Program-made: the position numbers and the translations under genes
Part shown: in pieces, positions 11,824 through 24,436 of the stretch
How positions within the stretch are numbered: position 1 is the stretch's first letter
How the letters are laid out: each line of letters opens with the position of its first letter
The notes under the pieces: generated by a model
Told to the model about the DNA's origin: nothing
The model's database searches: none
What the model saw: the letters and a program-made list of their open reading frames with translations, nothing else
Assembly: GCF_000264995.1 (NCBI RefSeq)
Contig: NW_006767440.1
Location: forward strand, 1,081,993 to 1,145,992
Origin: Punctularia strigosozonata HHB-11173 SS5
Taxonomy: Eukaryota; Basidiomycota; Agaricomycetes; Corticiales; Punctulariaceae
Direction: 5' to 3'
DNA length: 64,000 bases

Positions 11824-12702
11824 ATGTCATTGAAAGCTCCCGATCTGCGCGGGTTGCGCGGATGCTGATGCGCCGTCCGATGCTGTAAGCAGCAGCAGAG
11901 ACCGCCGAAAGAAGATTTCGAAGGTAAGTTTGAGGAGTCGATACGATGATCAAGGAGAGAACAGTACTTACAGTCGGCATGGAAGGCCATGCCGATTTCT
12001 CTGCGCATCATGAATGCGTAGGTGCGAGAAAAGGCGCCGGTGATGTAGCTCCGTGCCCCAAACGACGTCGAAGAGCAGAGCCTGTCATAACTACCTGAGC
12101 GCATGGTAGATTACGGCGACGGGCGATGTACGTGCGTTGGCCTTGGACGTTTGAAAGCCGGTACCTGGGAATAACAATGAATAGACACAAACCGCAGCAA
12201 CCAATCGCGGCGTAGTACTTGCGTCATCGATCGCCATTCCAGAGAGCAGCTCGTTCATAGATCGGAAGAAGCCAGCGATCGAATGATACGTATGCCGTTG
12301 GCCAGGGTTGTGCTTGGGAGAAGCCAGGTAACATCCATTCAGCCAACAGCGCGGCACCGGTCAGACAAGCAATCCAGAGCGATCTCATTCCAAAGACCCA
12401 GTGGTTTCCGCGTAAGCTAACTTGTGTGCAGCATAACGTGCAGCATCATACGGCGTACGTGTACGGCTTTGCTCGATACAGGCTGGCTCCGGACTGAAAT
12501 GTAAACAACGCGCGTGAGAAGAGCCACAGAGCCCTGGCTTTCCCAGGCTTCTCTTCCGGCGCCGGTTCATAGTAAGTTGCCTCGCCGACCCGCCGACTCG
12601 AGGCATCTTCTGAGGTACCGTGTGGTCCTTCGGCCGCTGCAACTTCCTGAGGCACGATTCCGAACCTAGTCTATTGGCCGCAGGGCGCAGAAGTTCGCCC
12701 AC
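11824..12702 (-). CDS. uncertain multi-exon gene, hypothetical membrane protein
   Basis: Weakly supported. Signs of a real minus-strand gene: an exon near 12446-12655 with even composition (YYEPAPEEKPGKARALWLF); a following hydrophobic frame (SLWIACLTGAALLAEWML, about 12290-12390); and a good intron at the 3' side (donor after CCGACT near 11975, acceptor near 11882) that leads to a short tail ending AQIGSFQ and a stop at about 11824. I could not join all segments in one frame and do not recognise the family. A membrane acyltransferase was considered but no catalytic motif was found. Extent is approximate, and it could be a decayed gene. Confidence 0.25.
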
Positions 12703-13767
12703 TCCTTTTGCGTTTATGGCCCTTCAGCTGTGGACAATGCATCGGCTTTCTCTGCCCAACATGCGCCGGAGCTAACCTCGTTGCAAACACGTAACCCATG
12801 CTTCTTCCGACGACCATATATACTTACGACTCGACCCATCACGACCACCGAACGAAACCCACAACTCCACTTGTACGGTCCGTGGCGCGCCGTCCGTTTC
12901 TTCGATCATGAACGCAGCAACGTTCCTCTTGCACATGTCCCCTTGTTTATTCTGGGGACTCGCCGATGAGTGAGTCTCGTTACATGAACCCAAGCGACCG
13001 AAGCGGCGCAATGAATGCAAGGGACATCGTAGACATGCATATGCGGCATAGTCGCTGACTGGCCACTGCGACAGCAAGCTTTCATTTCCAAGTTATCAAC
13101 GTGACAGGCGGGTGAAGGACTGCCTTATTCAGCAGAAGCAGTTGCTGATTTGTTCTCATCCGCAGGCCGCTTTGTGTTATGGCGGCCATATCGTCGCTGC
13201 CTTCCGGTTGCGGAACCTTGTTTGGAATGGGTACACTCTCGCCATTAGCGCGGCGCGGCCGACAGTTTCGAGGAACTCGGCTGTGGCCAGATGCTTCTTC
13301 AATAGTGCCGTGTTGGCAACAATCCAGTCTACTAGCAGGTATAAACACTTGCCTTTGATTGCGTTTGGTCGGGTTGGGAGGCACTGATAACGTGAACGCA
13401 ACAGTAGCCCGCATTACGGGAGCGCCTCGTGCTGACTTATTGAATAATCAATGTGTGTTTTCATCATCGTCGCGTTGCCATTAGAACGGCTTACCTTCTC
13501 GACAGGCTTAGTGATGACCCCAAACTATGTACTCCATCGGGATATGCAGCAGTGCGTCCGCATTCACCATCTGGACCCATGGGCACCGAATCGAGCATTG
13601 GTGTGGTGGCCATGTTGATGAAGGTAGCGCAACAATGCGCAGACTCTGACCGTAACGTAGCCCTGGCGCCTGAGACAAAGCCATTGTCTCACTTCGGGTG
13701 CATATAACACCAGATCACTCGCGACTCGTATTAGCGCACTGAATTATCCTCATACACTCTGACCACA
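12703..13767. other. non-coding or unassigned stretch
   Basis: Just over 1 kb with only short ORFs of mixed composition on both strands. Nothing recognisable; the last 200 bases are presumably the promoter of the acidic protein gene that starts at 13768. Confidence 0.4.
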
Positions 13768-14408
13768 ATGTCGTCGGCCAACTCATCCCCACAGCCTGCA
13801 CTCGAGAAGAGTCTAGTGAACACAGAGGCAAGTGCAACCATCAGTCTCGCATTCGTAATCAACTCACCATAATTCAGGTCAAAACCACCGACGTTCAGGC
13901 TACCTCTGTGGCTCAGTCGCAGGTCGGCACTCCTCAGTACGACGTGGATGATCCCGTACAGCCCTCAGCGCCTTATGCACGGCCGGGTGGCTCCAACTTG
14001 GTTCGAACGGATTCCATCTTTGAGCTAGTCAACAGCATCATAGAACCTACGGTGTCCGAAGAGTTGATGTGTCTCCCCGCGACGAGAATCGACGTTGGCG
14101 ACATGTCTGCAAACCAACAAGATACCTGCACAGGCGACATTCCCTCTGGAGCCGTTTCCCCGCGAGTTTCGTGTTCTACGGTGTCTGCGTTGACGGCGCC
14201 TTCGACATGGACCTGGTCGTCAGGAGAAGACGACAGCGACGGTGGAGATACCGAAATCGAGGACGAAGACGACGATCCCAATTTCTGGACGTATCGGCAG
14301 GTACCGCTAGGGAACCAGAGTGCCTGGAACGTCCTATCAAACATGGCGGCTCGTGTAGGCGAACGTCTATACCCGGAAGAAGATCAGTGCAACGAGTCAA
14401 ACGATTGA
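13768..14408 (+). CDS. acidic low-complexity hypothetical protein
   Basis: Two exons (13768-13827 and 13878-14408) join in frame to 196 residues. No domain recognised. The protein is Ser/Thr-rich with an acidic patch near residues 135-155 (SGEDDSDGGDTEIEDEDDD) followed by a more ordered tail (NFWTYRQVPLGNQSAWNVL). No signal peptide or membrane segment. The intron uses a GC donor in a strong context (GAG then GCAAGT) and a TTCAG acceptor; without it the ATG at 13768 would not be in frame with the main ORF. The gene sits 470 bases upstream of a TKL kinase on the same strand. An alternative start inside exon 2 (no ATG before residue 76 there) is less likely. Confidence 0.6.
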
Positions 14409-14878
14409 GGTTGTACTCCTTTTGGGTATATGTCTTTGCTGTCACAGTGTCCGTGTAGCTCGGCGATCGACAGGACATGTATACTGCAAACCGATATTAA
14501 TATTGTAATACACGCGTGGTACTTATGGGATGCATGCCCAAGAAACATAAGCCCCATCACATCATTCAAGTATCCAGATGAAGCACGGCTGAGGCCTGAA
14601 GCCTGCAGGGGCGCTCTGAGTCGGGGCGCTTCCCAGCAACTAAGCAAGCATATCCTTACATGCTGTCGTTATGTGGGGTGCGGGTCAAGCGAGGGCGTGG
14701 TCGTGGCCCACGCGGAACTTGGTCGACACCTGCAACGTCCACACACTATACCTTCGGAAATTTCCTACTTCGGGCGCTTATACACTGCCGTCAACAGCTT
14801 GTTAATGGCACCATGGCGCCTATCCCCTGGCCACGGTGCTATTGTCGCCTCACGTTGGCGCGATTCTGAAGAGCGGGG
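14409..14878. other. intergenic spacer, no gene seen
   Basis: Tandem spacer of about 470 bases between the acidic protein and the TKL kinase. Short ORFs only. Confidence 0.5.
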
Positions 14879-16153
14879 ATGGAGACCAACTCCCTAGATC
14901 GACGCTCAATCTCACAAGCACAGATAGATGCACTGGACAGGGTACGCTGTCGTCACGCTGCATTGTTTTGGTCAATTGAGCGTATCAACACCTGGGTCCC
15001 TCTAGCATCTTGACACAATCCCACATGAAGATGCCCAGTTTCGGCCACTGCTACGTCAACTCAGTCGGTTGTGCGGGGAGAGCGAGCTTCTGCCCACATC
15101 TTATGAGCTCGCTGGTCTCGTGGCATTGGACGAGGACGAGGCGTATTCCGTTGGTGGCTTTTCGGATGTATGGAGAGGGACGCACAACGGGAAGCCCGTC
15201 GCTCTAAAGATTCTCCGGCTACATGCGGGAGACCGCGCCAGAGTGAAGAAGGTAAGCTATCCCTCAATACGTGCTCCCCGATTCCTTTAACTCGGCTTGA
15301 ACTAGATTTTCTGCAGGGAATCCATCTTCTGGAAACGATTGTCTCATGAGAACATCGTCCCCTTCCTTGGTACATCCCCACGATCCCACGTATGCATAGT
15401 AGCAGAATGGATGGAGCATGGTGATGTTTTATCCTATCTCGAGCGATTTCCTCTCGCAGATCGCAGACAGCTCGTGAGTGCTATGATATTCACCTCAAAA
15501 AATATCGAGATTATATCCTCATGCAAACTGTCCAGATAACCGATGTCGCTCGTGGCCTGAACTACATGCATGCTAGCGGGGTTATACACGGCGACGTGAA
15601 AGGAGTAGGTATCATGCCTTTTCGTGTGCTCTTGTCATGCTTACGGCTCAATAAATAGCGGAACATCCTCGTTGACGGAGAACACCATGCCAGGTTGAGC
15701 GACTTCGGCCTGTCAACCACTATCCTTGGGACAGAAACCCTTGCGTCGGTCACGGAAACTTCCGCAAACAGAGGTAGTCTGCGATACATGGCCCCAGAGC
15801 TACTGGATCACACGGTGGACAGCGTCGCGCTGACCATCAGAGCGGACGTCTACGGTTTCGCAATGGCTATGTGGGAGGTCAGCTTGTTTGATGACAATTT
15901 TCTACGTCGATTCCGACAATCTCTCAAACAGATATTCGAGGGAAGGATACCTTTTCACGAGATCAGAGTGGACTACGTCGTCGTGCTGAAGATTAAGGAT
16001 GGTGTACGCCCTCCGCGTCCTGCGGACACGACGGGGCTCGGTCTCGATGACGAGATGTGGGGTCTGATACAGGATTGCTGGACTGCCGATCCGTCTCAGA
16101 GACCTACCATGAGCCGCGTCTTGGCTCGACTTACACCCCATACACGTGATTAG
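14879..16153 (+). CDS. TKL-type protein kinase
   Basis: Agaricomycete tyrosine-kinase-like kinase. Six exons (14879-14941, 15039-15251, 15306-15473, 15536-15604, 15659-15877, 15932-16153) give 317 residues in frame. After about 45 N-terminal residues the kinase fold begins: SVGGFSDVWRG (Gly loop), ALKIL (ATP-binding Lys), KIFCRESIFWKRLSHENIVPFLG (helix C and strand 4), hinge EWMEHGDVLSYL, catalytic loop VIHGDVKGRNILV, metal-binding SDFGLS, YMAPELL, ADVYGFAMAMWEI, and the end CWTADPSQRPTM. The HRD Arg is replaced by Gly (HGD), usual for these fungal TKLs; the catalytic Asp, Lys and Asn are present, so activity is plausible. No extra domain is attached. Confidence 0.88.
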
Positions 16154-16436
16154 TGCTTCCAGCTTCCTATCTGTGGGTTGTACTGAAACATACAGATAGT
16201 GCTTGCCCCGACCCCCATCGTTCTGCCCGTGTCATCGGGAGATCAGACGCCCTCGCCCCCACGCGCTGGCAGAGAGCTGGATTCCATCGAATATGCTTTA
16301 CCCAATCGCGTCAGCTTTAACGCCCGACCTGCGGTTGCGCGGGACGTCTTTGGTACCCTGCATTTAGGAGGAGAAGATAGCAGTGAGCTCATCTCCGCCT
16401 TCAACAAGCGTATTGCTGACGGAATATGCAGGGCAA

Positions 16437-17616
16437 ATGCGTGCTTACACCCCTATACGCCGCAGCGGTGATGGCTATTTCGCAACAGTCCATCTCTGTG
16501 ATTGGCATTCACCAACGGATATACCCCGCTCGGCATTGGAGAACAATCCGAGGTACGCCGGGCGTCATGTCGTAGCGGTCAAACACTTCAAGCGGCCTTT
16601 CACTGCGGGATACAATGGTCTCTTACTTCTGCTCGAGGTGCAGGTGAGCCCGTTGTGCTCTAAGCCTGATTGGTAGGCGCTGATACGCGGCTATTAGGCT
16701 CTTTTCGCCCTCGGCAGGCATCATAACATTGTGCAGCTTTATGATATCATGCTACTGGAACCATCAGATGAGCTCATCATGGTCTTTGAGCCGATGGAGG
16801 GCAATCTCTACCAGCTGATCAAGGCTCGCAAGGGCAGGTTCTTCGCCCAAGGATTACTTGCTTCCATCACATCCCAGGTGCTCGCCGGTTTGCACTACGT
16901 ACATCAAACGGGCTTCGTTCATCGAGATATTAAACCTGAAAATATATTGTGAGTATCCGGTCACATTATGCATCGTCCACTGCTGATGAAAGTAAAGAAT
17001 CACCACCACGGGCATGAAGAGGTACGGTGGAGAGCACAGCGAAAGGCCGGACGTGGCTGCCGTAGCCAAATTATGCGACTTCGGACACGCCAAGAAGGTC
17101 CACCCGGACGTCCCTGATTCAGAATACGTATCGGTACGGTGGTACCGCGCGCCTGAGATACTATTACGCAGCCATAAAGTTACAGCAGCGGTTGACATGT
17201 GGTCTCTCGGTGCTGTGCTCGCGGAATTAGCCACGTTACAACCACTCTTCCCGGGGACTGACGAGATCGACCAGCTTCACCGGATAGTCGACATTCTCGG
17301 CGACCCAGTGGAACGATACGGGCTAGATAATCATGGCAGACCTCACGGTGGCAGACAGTGGCCAAGAGGCGTCGAGATGGCTCGCCAGCTGGGCTTCAGT
17401 TTTCCTTTGGTGTGTTCAATTCGATCTTCATCCACGCGGAAAAGGCTGACAAAATGAACGTAGAAACAACCTGATGTCCTTGCTCACCACTTCGATGCAT
17501 CCATGCCGAGCTCGTTGATCGCTTGCATCGCCGATCTGCTCAAGTGGGACCCGGATGCTAGACTTACCAGCAGACAAATGCAAGATCACCCCTACCTACT
17601 GAAGACATTGGAATGA
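16437..17616 (+). CDS. MAK/RCK-type CMGC protein kinase
   Basis: Four exons (16437-16643, 16698-16948, 16998-17409, 17464-17616) give 340 residues in frame. The start MRAYTPIRRSGDGYFATVHLCDWHSP fits the N-terminus of MAK/RCK relatives, with GDGYFATV as Gly loop and VAVKHFKR holding the ATP-binding Lys. Then HHNIVQLYDIM, FEPMEGNLYQL, VHRDIKPENIL (intact HRD), LCDFGHAK, VSVRWYRAPEILLR (CMGC P+1 loop), AVDMWSLGAVLAEL, LFPGTDEIDQLHRI and a C-terminal PDARLTSRQMQDHPYL. Instead of the TxY dyad there is DSEYVSVRW, with Tyr in the activation segment. The kinase ends right after the domain. An upstream ORF at 16199-16471 is out of frame and was not used. Target is unknown. Confidence 0.85.
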
Positions 17617-17958
17617 TCCTGGGAACTGTCGCCGTTATGCTTTTACCAAGGCGATGCGTGACGTTTCGCGAAACCCCTAGCAAACGCAATTTCCCGTGAT
17701 TGTTATGTACATTCGAACGATAAAGACTAGTCAGCTGCAGAGGGGCGTTCGCCCGTAAGGAGACGAATCTATCATGTAGCCTCTTCGCCTGGTGAACAAC
17801 CACCTGGACGGGATAGATGATGCTAGGATTTAATGATGGGGAAGACTAGTGAAGACAAGAAAAGGTGGACCCGAAACCGGATATATGAGGAAATCGTGAC
17901 AAAATACTCGTAGTCGAAGCATTAAGATGAACGTGGCGAAAGGAACGCGGCTACCCCG
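17617..17958. other. convergent 3' spacer
   Basis: About 340 bases between the CMGC kinase and CDC42, which converge. Likely 3' untranslated regions; no gene seen. Confidence 0.5.
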
Positions 17959-18790
<832 letters not shown>

Positions 18791-19426
18791 AGTGGCAGAT
18801 GAAAGACCAGCTAGCGTTCAAGAGACTGTTATCGAGGCCAAAGGAACGTTAGCTCGAGTTTGCGCTCTGGGGTATAACGTGCGTATGATGCCGCGAGGAG
18901 GTCCGCACATGGCAACCACGACCTCTCCACGTGCCGCACTCGACACGTTCCACGGTACGACGCGTATGGATAGGGAGCGAACACTAACTTGACCTGGCAA
19001 TCGCGGAGAAGGAGTCTGTTTTAGACTTGGCCGAAGCAGGGGGAGCAGCTTGCAGAGGTCGCCTGAGAACGGCACGAGCCAATTCGGGATCTGGAGGAGC
19101 GACGAAGCAGCGCGGAAGTGAGCGCGAGCTCGATGTCAGATACGATGAAGACGTACGGACGGCGGGCGCGTAAGAGGCGGTGGTCGTCGACAGAGGCAGC
19201 GAGGGGAGCACGCTCACGTCGCAGCAGCGGTGGCAACCACTGTGGCTGTTCTTACGTAAGCTTCCAGGAGGTCTCGACTCTCACGGCATCCGAGGCGGGA
19301 GAAGGCACAGAAAGGAAGAAAAATATAACAAAGCAATAACTCTAAGACCATACTGTATGTAATTTAAGGTCGTAGACGACAATGATGGAGCTATACTAAC
19401 AAGACTGCTCGCGCAGAATGCGAAGA
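18791..19426. other. CDC42 upstream region
   Basis: Spacer of about 640 bases between the CDC42 start and the 3' end of the large WD40 gene on the same strand. It holds only short ORFs; most likely the CDC42 promoter and 5' leader. Confidence 0.5.
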
Positions 19427-22400
19427 TCAGATCACTTTGGCCCGCTTGCGCGGGGCCTCGACCGCTATCAGTGTTCTTCATGAGTCTTCGCGCGGTAGAT
19501 GTCCAGTGGATGTACTCACGGGGTGGCGAAGGCATGGGCCACCAGCATATCCGGCCATTCAGCGTCCCCGTTAGGAGATGCGGCGTATTGGCCGGGTGAT
19601 TGTCGCAAGACTTGAAAAACCCCGTGTTAGGACATGATTTAGTAAGATAGTGCAGAGATAGTGCGTACAACAATTGCTCTGACGTCGGCATCTGACGTAG
19701 CGCCACCGTCAGCTTCAACCACACACGGACTCCAACCCGACCAAGTAACGTGAGAACGCACCTTCACCGTGATCCATCTCGGAGGTTGGAAAGCGATCTC
19801 CCGTATAACGGTCCCATACCTGCAACGACCGATCCACTACTCCATATACCACGCAGCGCCCATTCGTCGCGAAGATGGCCCCAGCAGTGCTCGAGTCCCG
19901 ACGTTCGATGAACTTGACGTCGGCTTTAGCCTTCTGATCTGTGTTGTGTATGTTGATCAAGAACGCCGTATCACCGGGGCGGGTAACAAGAGCAAAGCCT
20001 CTAGGATCGACGTCAAGCGTGCGCCTGGTAAGAGCCTTGTGTTAGCCTAACTCAAATGGGCAGCGCATATACGACTTACAGTGCAGTACCCAGAAGGGAA
20101 ATAACTCGTAGGGTCCCGTTCGGAACTTGACAGTACCACCTGGGCCACCGGTCTCAGCATCACTTGATGGACGCCCTAAGCACCATGACTCACAATACTC
20201 CATCAGTGGTAGCGCCGAGCAATGCCTCACCATCCTCGATGAACCGTATGGTCGTGGTATGCTGTCTCAAGATTGCTCGTTGTTCGTGCCACGAGCCTGC
20301 AAATTAGTGACTAAGATCAGGACCTCCGCTAACCTCCCACAATAGATTGGCATACCCTTGTTCCACAACCAGATCCGGATGCCTTTCGGGGTTGCCACGG
20401 ATATCCGGTCCTGAACGTGGGCGATACAAACCGGCGTTCCGTCCATTGGTCTGCCCTCGTTCAAGTCCAGTTCCTTGGCCCAATGCCAGCGATTAGGACC
20501 CTGAGCAGAATATCAGTACACATCCTCGATCAATCGCATGTCAGTGCCAGAAATGTCGATTGACGTACAATCCTGGTCCACTTGCTAACAACGCCACTTT
20601 CTCCGAGCGATAGGATACCGTTGTTGTCTGCCAGCCATCGAACGGAGATCACGGGCGCGTTGTGTTGCAACATCGCCAGCTCAGTCCGCGTAAGATTGTT
20701 GAAGATCCGCACAGTGCGGTCAACGCCTGAACCAAGTCAGCGCCGCCCCACCCTGGGATGCCACCCGACAAGCGAGACCTACAGCTCACAGCGAAATGCT
20801 CGCCTGTGCGGCAAAGGACAATCTCCTTGACGGCCGTATCGCCTTTGACTTTCAGCGAGTACAATGGCTTCGGTCTCATATCCGTCTTCGTCGATGTCGG
20901 AGAGTCGGGCGTCGAGAGGACGACGGGTGATATGGGCAGTAACGCAGATGCAGCGCGCTTGACACCTCGAGGTACCGCGCGTTGTAGCTGCTCCGCTGGT
21001 ACGACCGGCTTAGGAGGAAGCGGGTGGTATTTCGGACCTTCATTGGCTGGCGTGAGCATGCAGATTTGCGACGAATGTCAAGAGAAGAGTTTCACCTGAT
21101 GATGATTTCGGTGTTTCAGGATGTGCAATAGACGCATGTGTCTGACGAGAAGGATCGGTTTGGATGGTATGAGAAGTAGTGGGGCCGATGCTCTGTGGTG
21201 GCGGAGGGATCGGCGCAGCCGGTAAAGTGGTAGGAATTTTGATTGTTGGTCGGTGGGAGGAGCTCGCGGGCGTGGAGACGGAACCATTCCCGTTCGCGTG
21301 TAGGACTTCGGAAGGCACAGCAGGCGCCGCTCCCGTAGGTTGTGGAGGTGGATAGAATAACGTGGTTTGCGCCGGAGGATTATAGAAGGAGAAGGGTGGG
21401 GGTGGAAACGAAGACGAGACGGAAGTAGGAATGGCGGGAAAATGAGTGGTAACTACGCTGGTCGGGAACGCGACTTGGAGTGGTACGGACTGGCTTGCAG
21501 GGAAAGGGAGATCAGGTAGAGAGGACGTAGATATTGTCGACGCTGGTGTTGGCGGCGGCTCGGCAACTGCCGGAGGCTGTGGCGGAGGCGCCGGAGGGGG
21601 CGCCTCGGGCGGTTCGGGAGCCTCGGGCGGCTGTTTGGCGGCATTTGCCGCGGCCGCTTTCTTCTTGGTGCCTCCTCTGTTCTTGGCCTTTCCCCCACGT
21701 TTCTTTTTGGCAGGTGCCGGAGCGGAAGGGGGAGCAGTTTCCGGTTCCGGTTCGGGGGGTGGGGAAGGATCAGGAGCTGGCTCTTGCGAAGGTGGCGAAG
21801 GGTCGGAAGAGGATTGTACGACTGAAAGGGAAGAATGAGTAAACGAACTGCGGTCATCGACTGATGGTGGGGGTACAATGTAGGTTCGCTGACCTGAACG
21901 TTGCGACGAGGCTCCAGCGATAGGCATCCATTTCGTAGAAGCCTTTCCTTTCGCATTTCCTGTTGCGTCAGGCTCGGACCTCGCTGGTTCGGTTGGTTCG
22001 TGCGTTTGTGCCTCTTTCGCAGATTCGTCCACCTGCGGCGAGGGCACTGGAGGCGAGACTTCCGCGGTAAGTTCCGGGGGAGGAGGGGGTGAGATGAGAT
22101 GGGGGGGTTTGTCTCTGGAAGAGCGAGTTGTGCGCTGGGGAGAAATTGACTCATGAGTCGACGACCGCGATGCCGCGCCATTCGCAGCGTTGGAATTCGA
22201 CACCCCTTTAGGTGGCGGCCAATTTGCACCCACGACGAGAGGTTTCCCTTTCTTTGTCGCCGAGCGAGTAGACACGAGAGCGGCAGGCCCTGTCGGTATG
22301 CGGGCGCTGGCGTTGATCAAGCCCCGCATCGCTGCTGGCATGGAGGGTCGAATGCTCAACGGATTGGAGGATGGTCCGGTAGGGATGTACACCAGGGACT

Positions 22401-24436
22401 TCGGGTCCGGTGGAGGGTGAGGAGTTATCGGCTGAGGGGTCGAGTTCGATGAGAACAATGTGTCCCGGGCTCTCGTGTATATCGCCGGTTCTGGTACTGG
22501 TGGGAGCGGCAGCTTCGGTGGAGGAGGGGGTAAAGATGGTGGTGAAATCGTATGTGGAGAGGACATATCACGAGCACAGAGTGGCGTCACCTCCTTCGAA
22601 GATGAATCGGCCGAGACGGCGGATGGAGGGGCAACAACGGCGTCGACTTTCGCGATCACTTCTTCGCCGGTGGAAAGAGCACGGGACTCCTCGGCGGTGG
22701 CTGCATATAGATTAGTTGCAATGACTGTACTCAGAGCAAGCTCATCGAGTGGTAGCGATCGCGACCGGGATGTGTGAGGAGCAGGATCCTCCCCAACTGG
22801 AGAAGTCCGCACAGATGAGGGCGCATCCGGTGGGGCGTGGTCAAGGGTCACGTTGCTACCGGACGCAACGGCGTTTTCAGAGAGCTGACGACGAGCTACG
22901 GGCATACGTGGGGACAACGACTCCCTCTTCACAGCGACGTCGCGAGGCGGCGCCTGACTGACGCAGTCATCCGCCGCGCTACTCTGGGCGAGCTCAATTT
23001 CATTGAAACTCCCTCCATAATGCGACGGCGGTGGGGTAGGGAACGCTCCGACAGGCGTCGGAGACTCCCTCTTCACGCAAACCTCGCGCATCTGGCGCAC
23101 GTGGGGCTCGTAGTCGTTTTCCGCGTCCGACTCGATCTCCATGGGTGAAAGGCTCCGGACCCGGCGCGACTTGTAAAGAATCAGTCAACGGCGTTCAAGA
23201 TTCATATAGAATACATTACCTGAGGGGGAGCGAGGAGATTGCCGGCGCTTTTCGTCTCCGTCGAAGTAGCTGTCGAGGAGACCGCTTTCTCGACCGTTCC
23301 CACGGTCGATCCGTCGATCTCGACGCGCGGGATCGGTTGGTTGAAGTCCGGTAGGATTATGAGAGGGGTCGTGGAGACCCCTACGCTCTTGCTACGGAGA
23401 GGCTTCGGAGACGGTACCGGTGGATCAGCCTGCGTGGAGATCGATATGCGAGCGGGCGGAGGAGGAGATGGCTCGGTCTGGATACTGTGAGATAAGCGCG
23501 CAGGAGGAGCAGGAGGAATAGCTTCTACGGAGACGGAGGTCTGGGGAGGCGCGACCTGCACACCCGCGGAGCTTTGCGGGGGAACAACCTGTACGCCTTC
23601 AGAGATCTGTGGGGGAGCAACCTGTACGCCTTCGGAGCTTTGCGACGGAGCCACTTGTACGGATGCAACGCTCTGAGATGGGAAGGCTTGGATGGAGATC
23701 GAGTTCTGCGGAGGTATTACCTGTATGGAAACGGACTGCTGCGGAGCCATGGCTTGTATGGAAACTGAACTCTGCGGAGGGACAGCTTGTACAGAGATCG
23801 AGCTCTGGGTAGCCGTCGCCTGCACGGACGCGGATTGGCGTGGGGGCGGTGGGGGAGGGTCAACCTGTACCGAAGCAGCGAGGCGAGGAGGCTCCGCTTG
23901 CACGCCGACGGACGTGTAAATGGGCAATGCCCCAGGATGGAAAGCTGAGACAATTAAATGAGTATTATAACACTTACCGCGGGCCAGATCAACATACGGA
24001 GAGCGGTCACATCGTCCGTCCTGAACCAGTCAGACTTCCTCATCTTCGGTGGCATGATGCCCGCTTCCCCGAGTTCGTCTTCCTCCGCCACTTGAGTGGT
24101 CTCTGACTCCTCCAAATCAGATTCATCATCTTCTGAAGCTATTTCGCCGGTGATCAAGAGCGCCTGGTCCTTCAAGTGCCCGCTCGTAGAGATAGAGAGC
24201 AGGATTTCCTTTCCCGGCTTGACCTCGATACGCTTCGCGGCAAAGAGGCTATAATATACTGCGGAGTGTTTCGAGGCGCTATCTTCCTCATCTTCAGAGT
24301 CGTCCGATGAGGGCTCGACGCGTCGCAGCACGACATGCGCCTTTACCGTTGTTCCATGAGGTACAAAACGCAGAGAGCCCTTTTTCAGACCAAGAAGCCG
24401 GGCTACATCATCCGTCTGCGCCTTCTCCCGGCCCAT
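19427..24436 (-). CDS. very large Pro/Ser-rich WD40-repeat protein with 11-residue repeats
   Basis: I read this as one gene of about 1,600 residues. Order: residues 1-160 (MGREKAQTDDVARLLGLKKG, then acidic patches); a tandem 11-residue repeat segment (23380-23927); a 700-residue Pro/Ser/Ala-rich region (21040-23190) with a basic patch AKKKRGGKAKNRGG; then, after an intron (about 21099-21052) that restores frame to ANEGPKYHPLPPKP, a WD40 region: VRIFNNLTRTELAMLQHNAPVISVRWL, GVVSKWTRI, RISVATPKGIRIWLWNKG, RCVVYGVVDRSLQVWDRYTGDRF, and LLTGTLNGRICWWP. The tail is VEAPRKRAKVI, a likely nuclear localisation signal. The junction of the first two coding blocks (near 23970) is unresolved, so residues 1-160 might be a separate gene. 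Function unknown; nuclear scaffold is an inference. Confidence 0.65.
23380..23927 (-). repeat. 33-base coding tandem repeat (11-residue units)
   Basis: About 14 imperfect units inside the large WD40 gene. Each unit reads roughly S-(V/I/E/A)-(S/G)-(V/I)-Q-(V/A)-x-(P/A)-(P/S)-Q-S, for example SVSIQVIPPQN, SEGVQVAPPQI, SAGVQVAPPQT. The central ten units keep an exact 11-residue period; the outer ones drift and include SIQTEP and STQADP. The Q is the most constant position (one unit has E). Confidence 0.85.

Noticed and set aside
11824-12702. Membrane acyltransferase or wax-synthase-like gene
   Set aside because: Hydrophobic segments exist but no catalytic His/Asn motif and no consistent frame; kept only as an uncertain gene.
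21446-22452. Several plus- and minus-strand frames over the Pro-rich region
   Set aside because: Shadows of the low-complexity coding frame on the minus strand; the latter continues by splicing into WD40 repeats.
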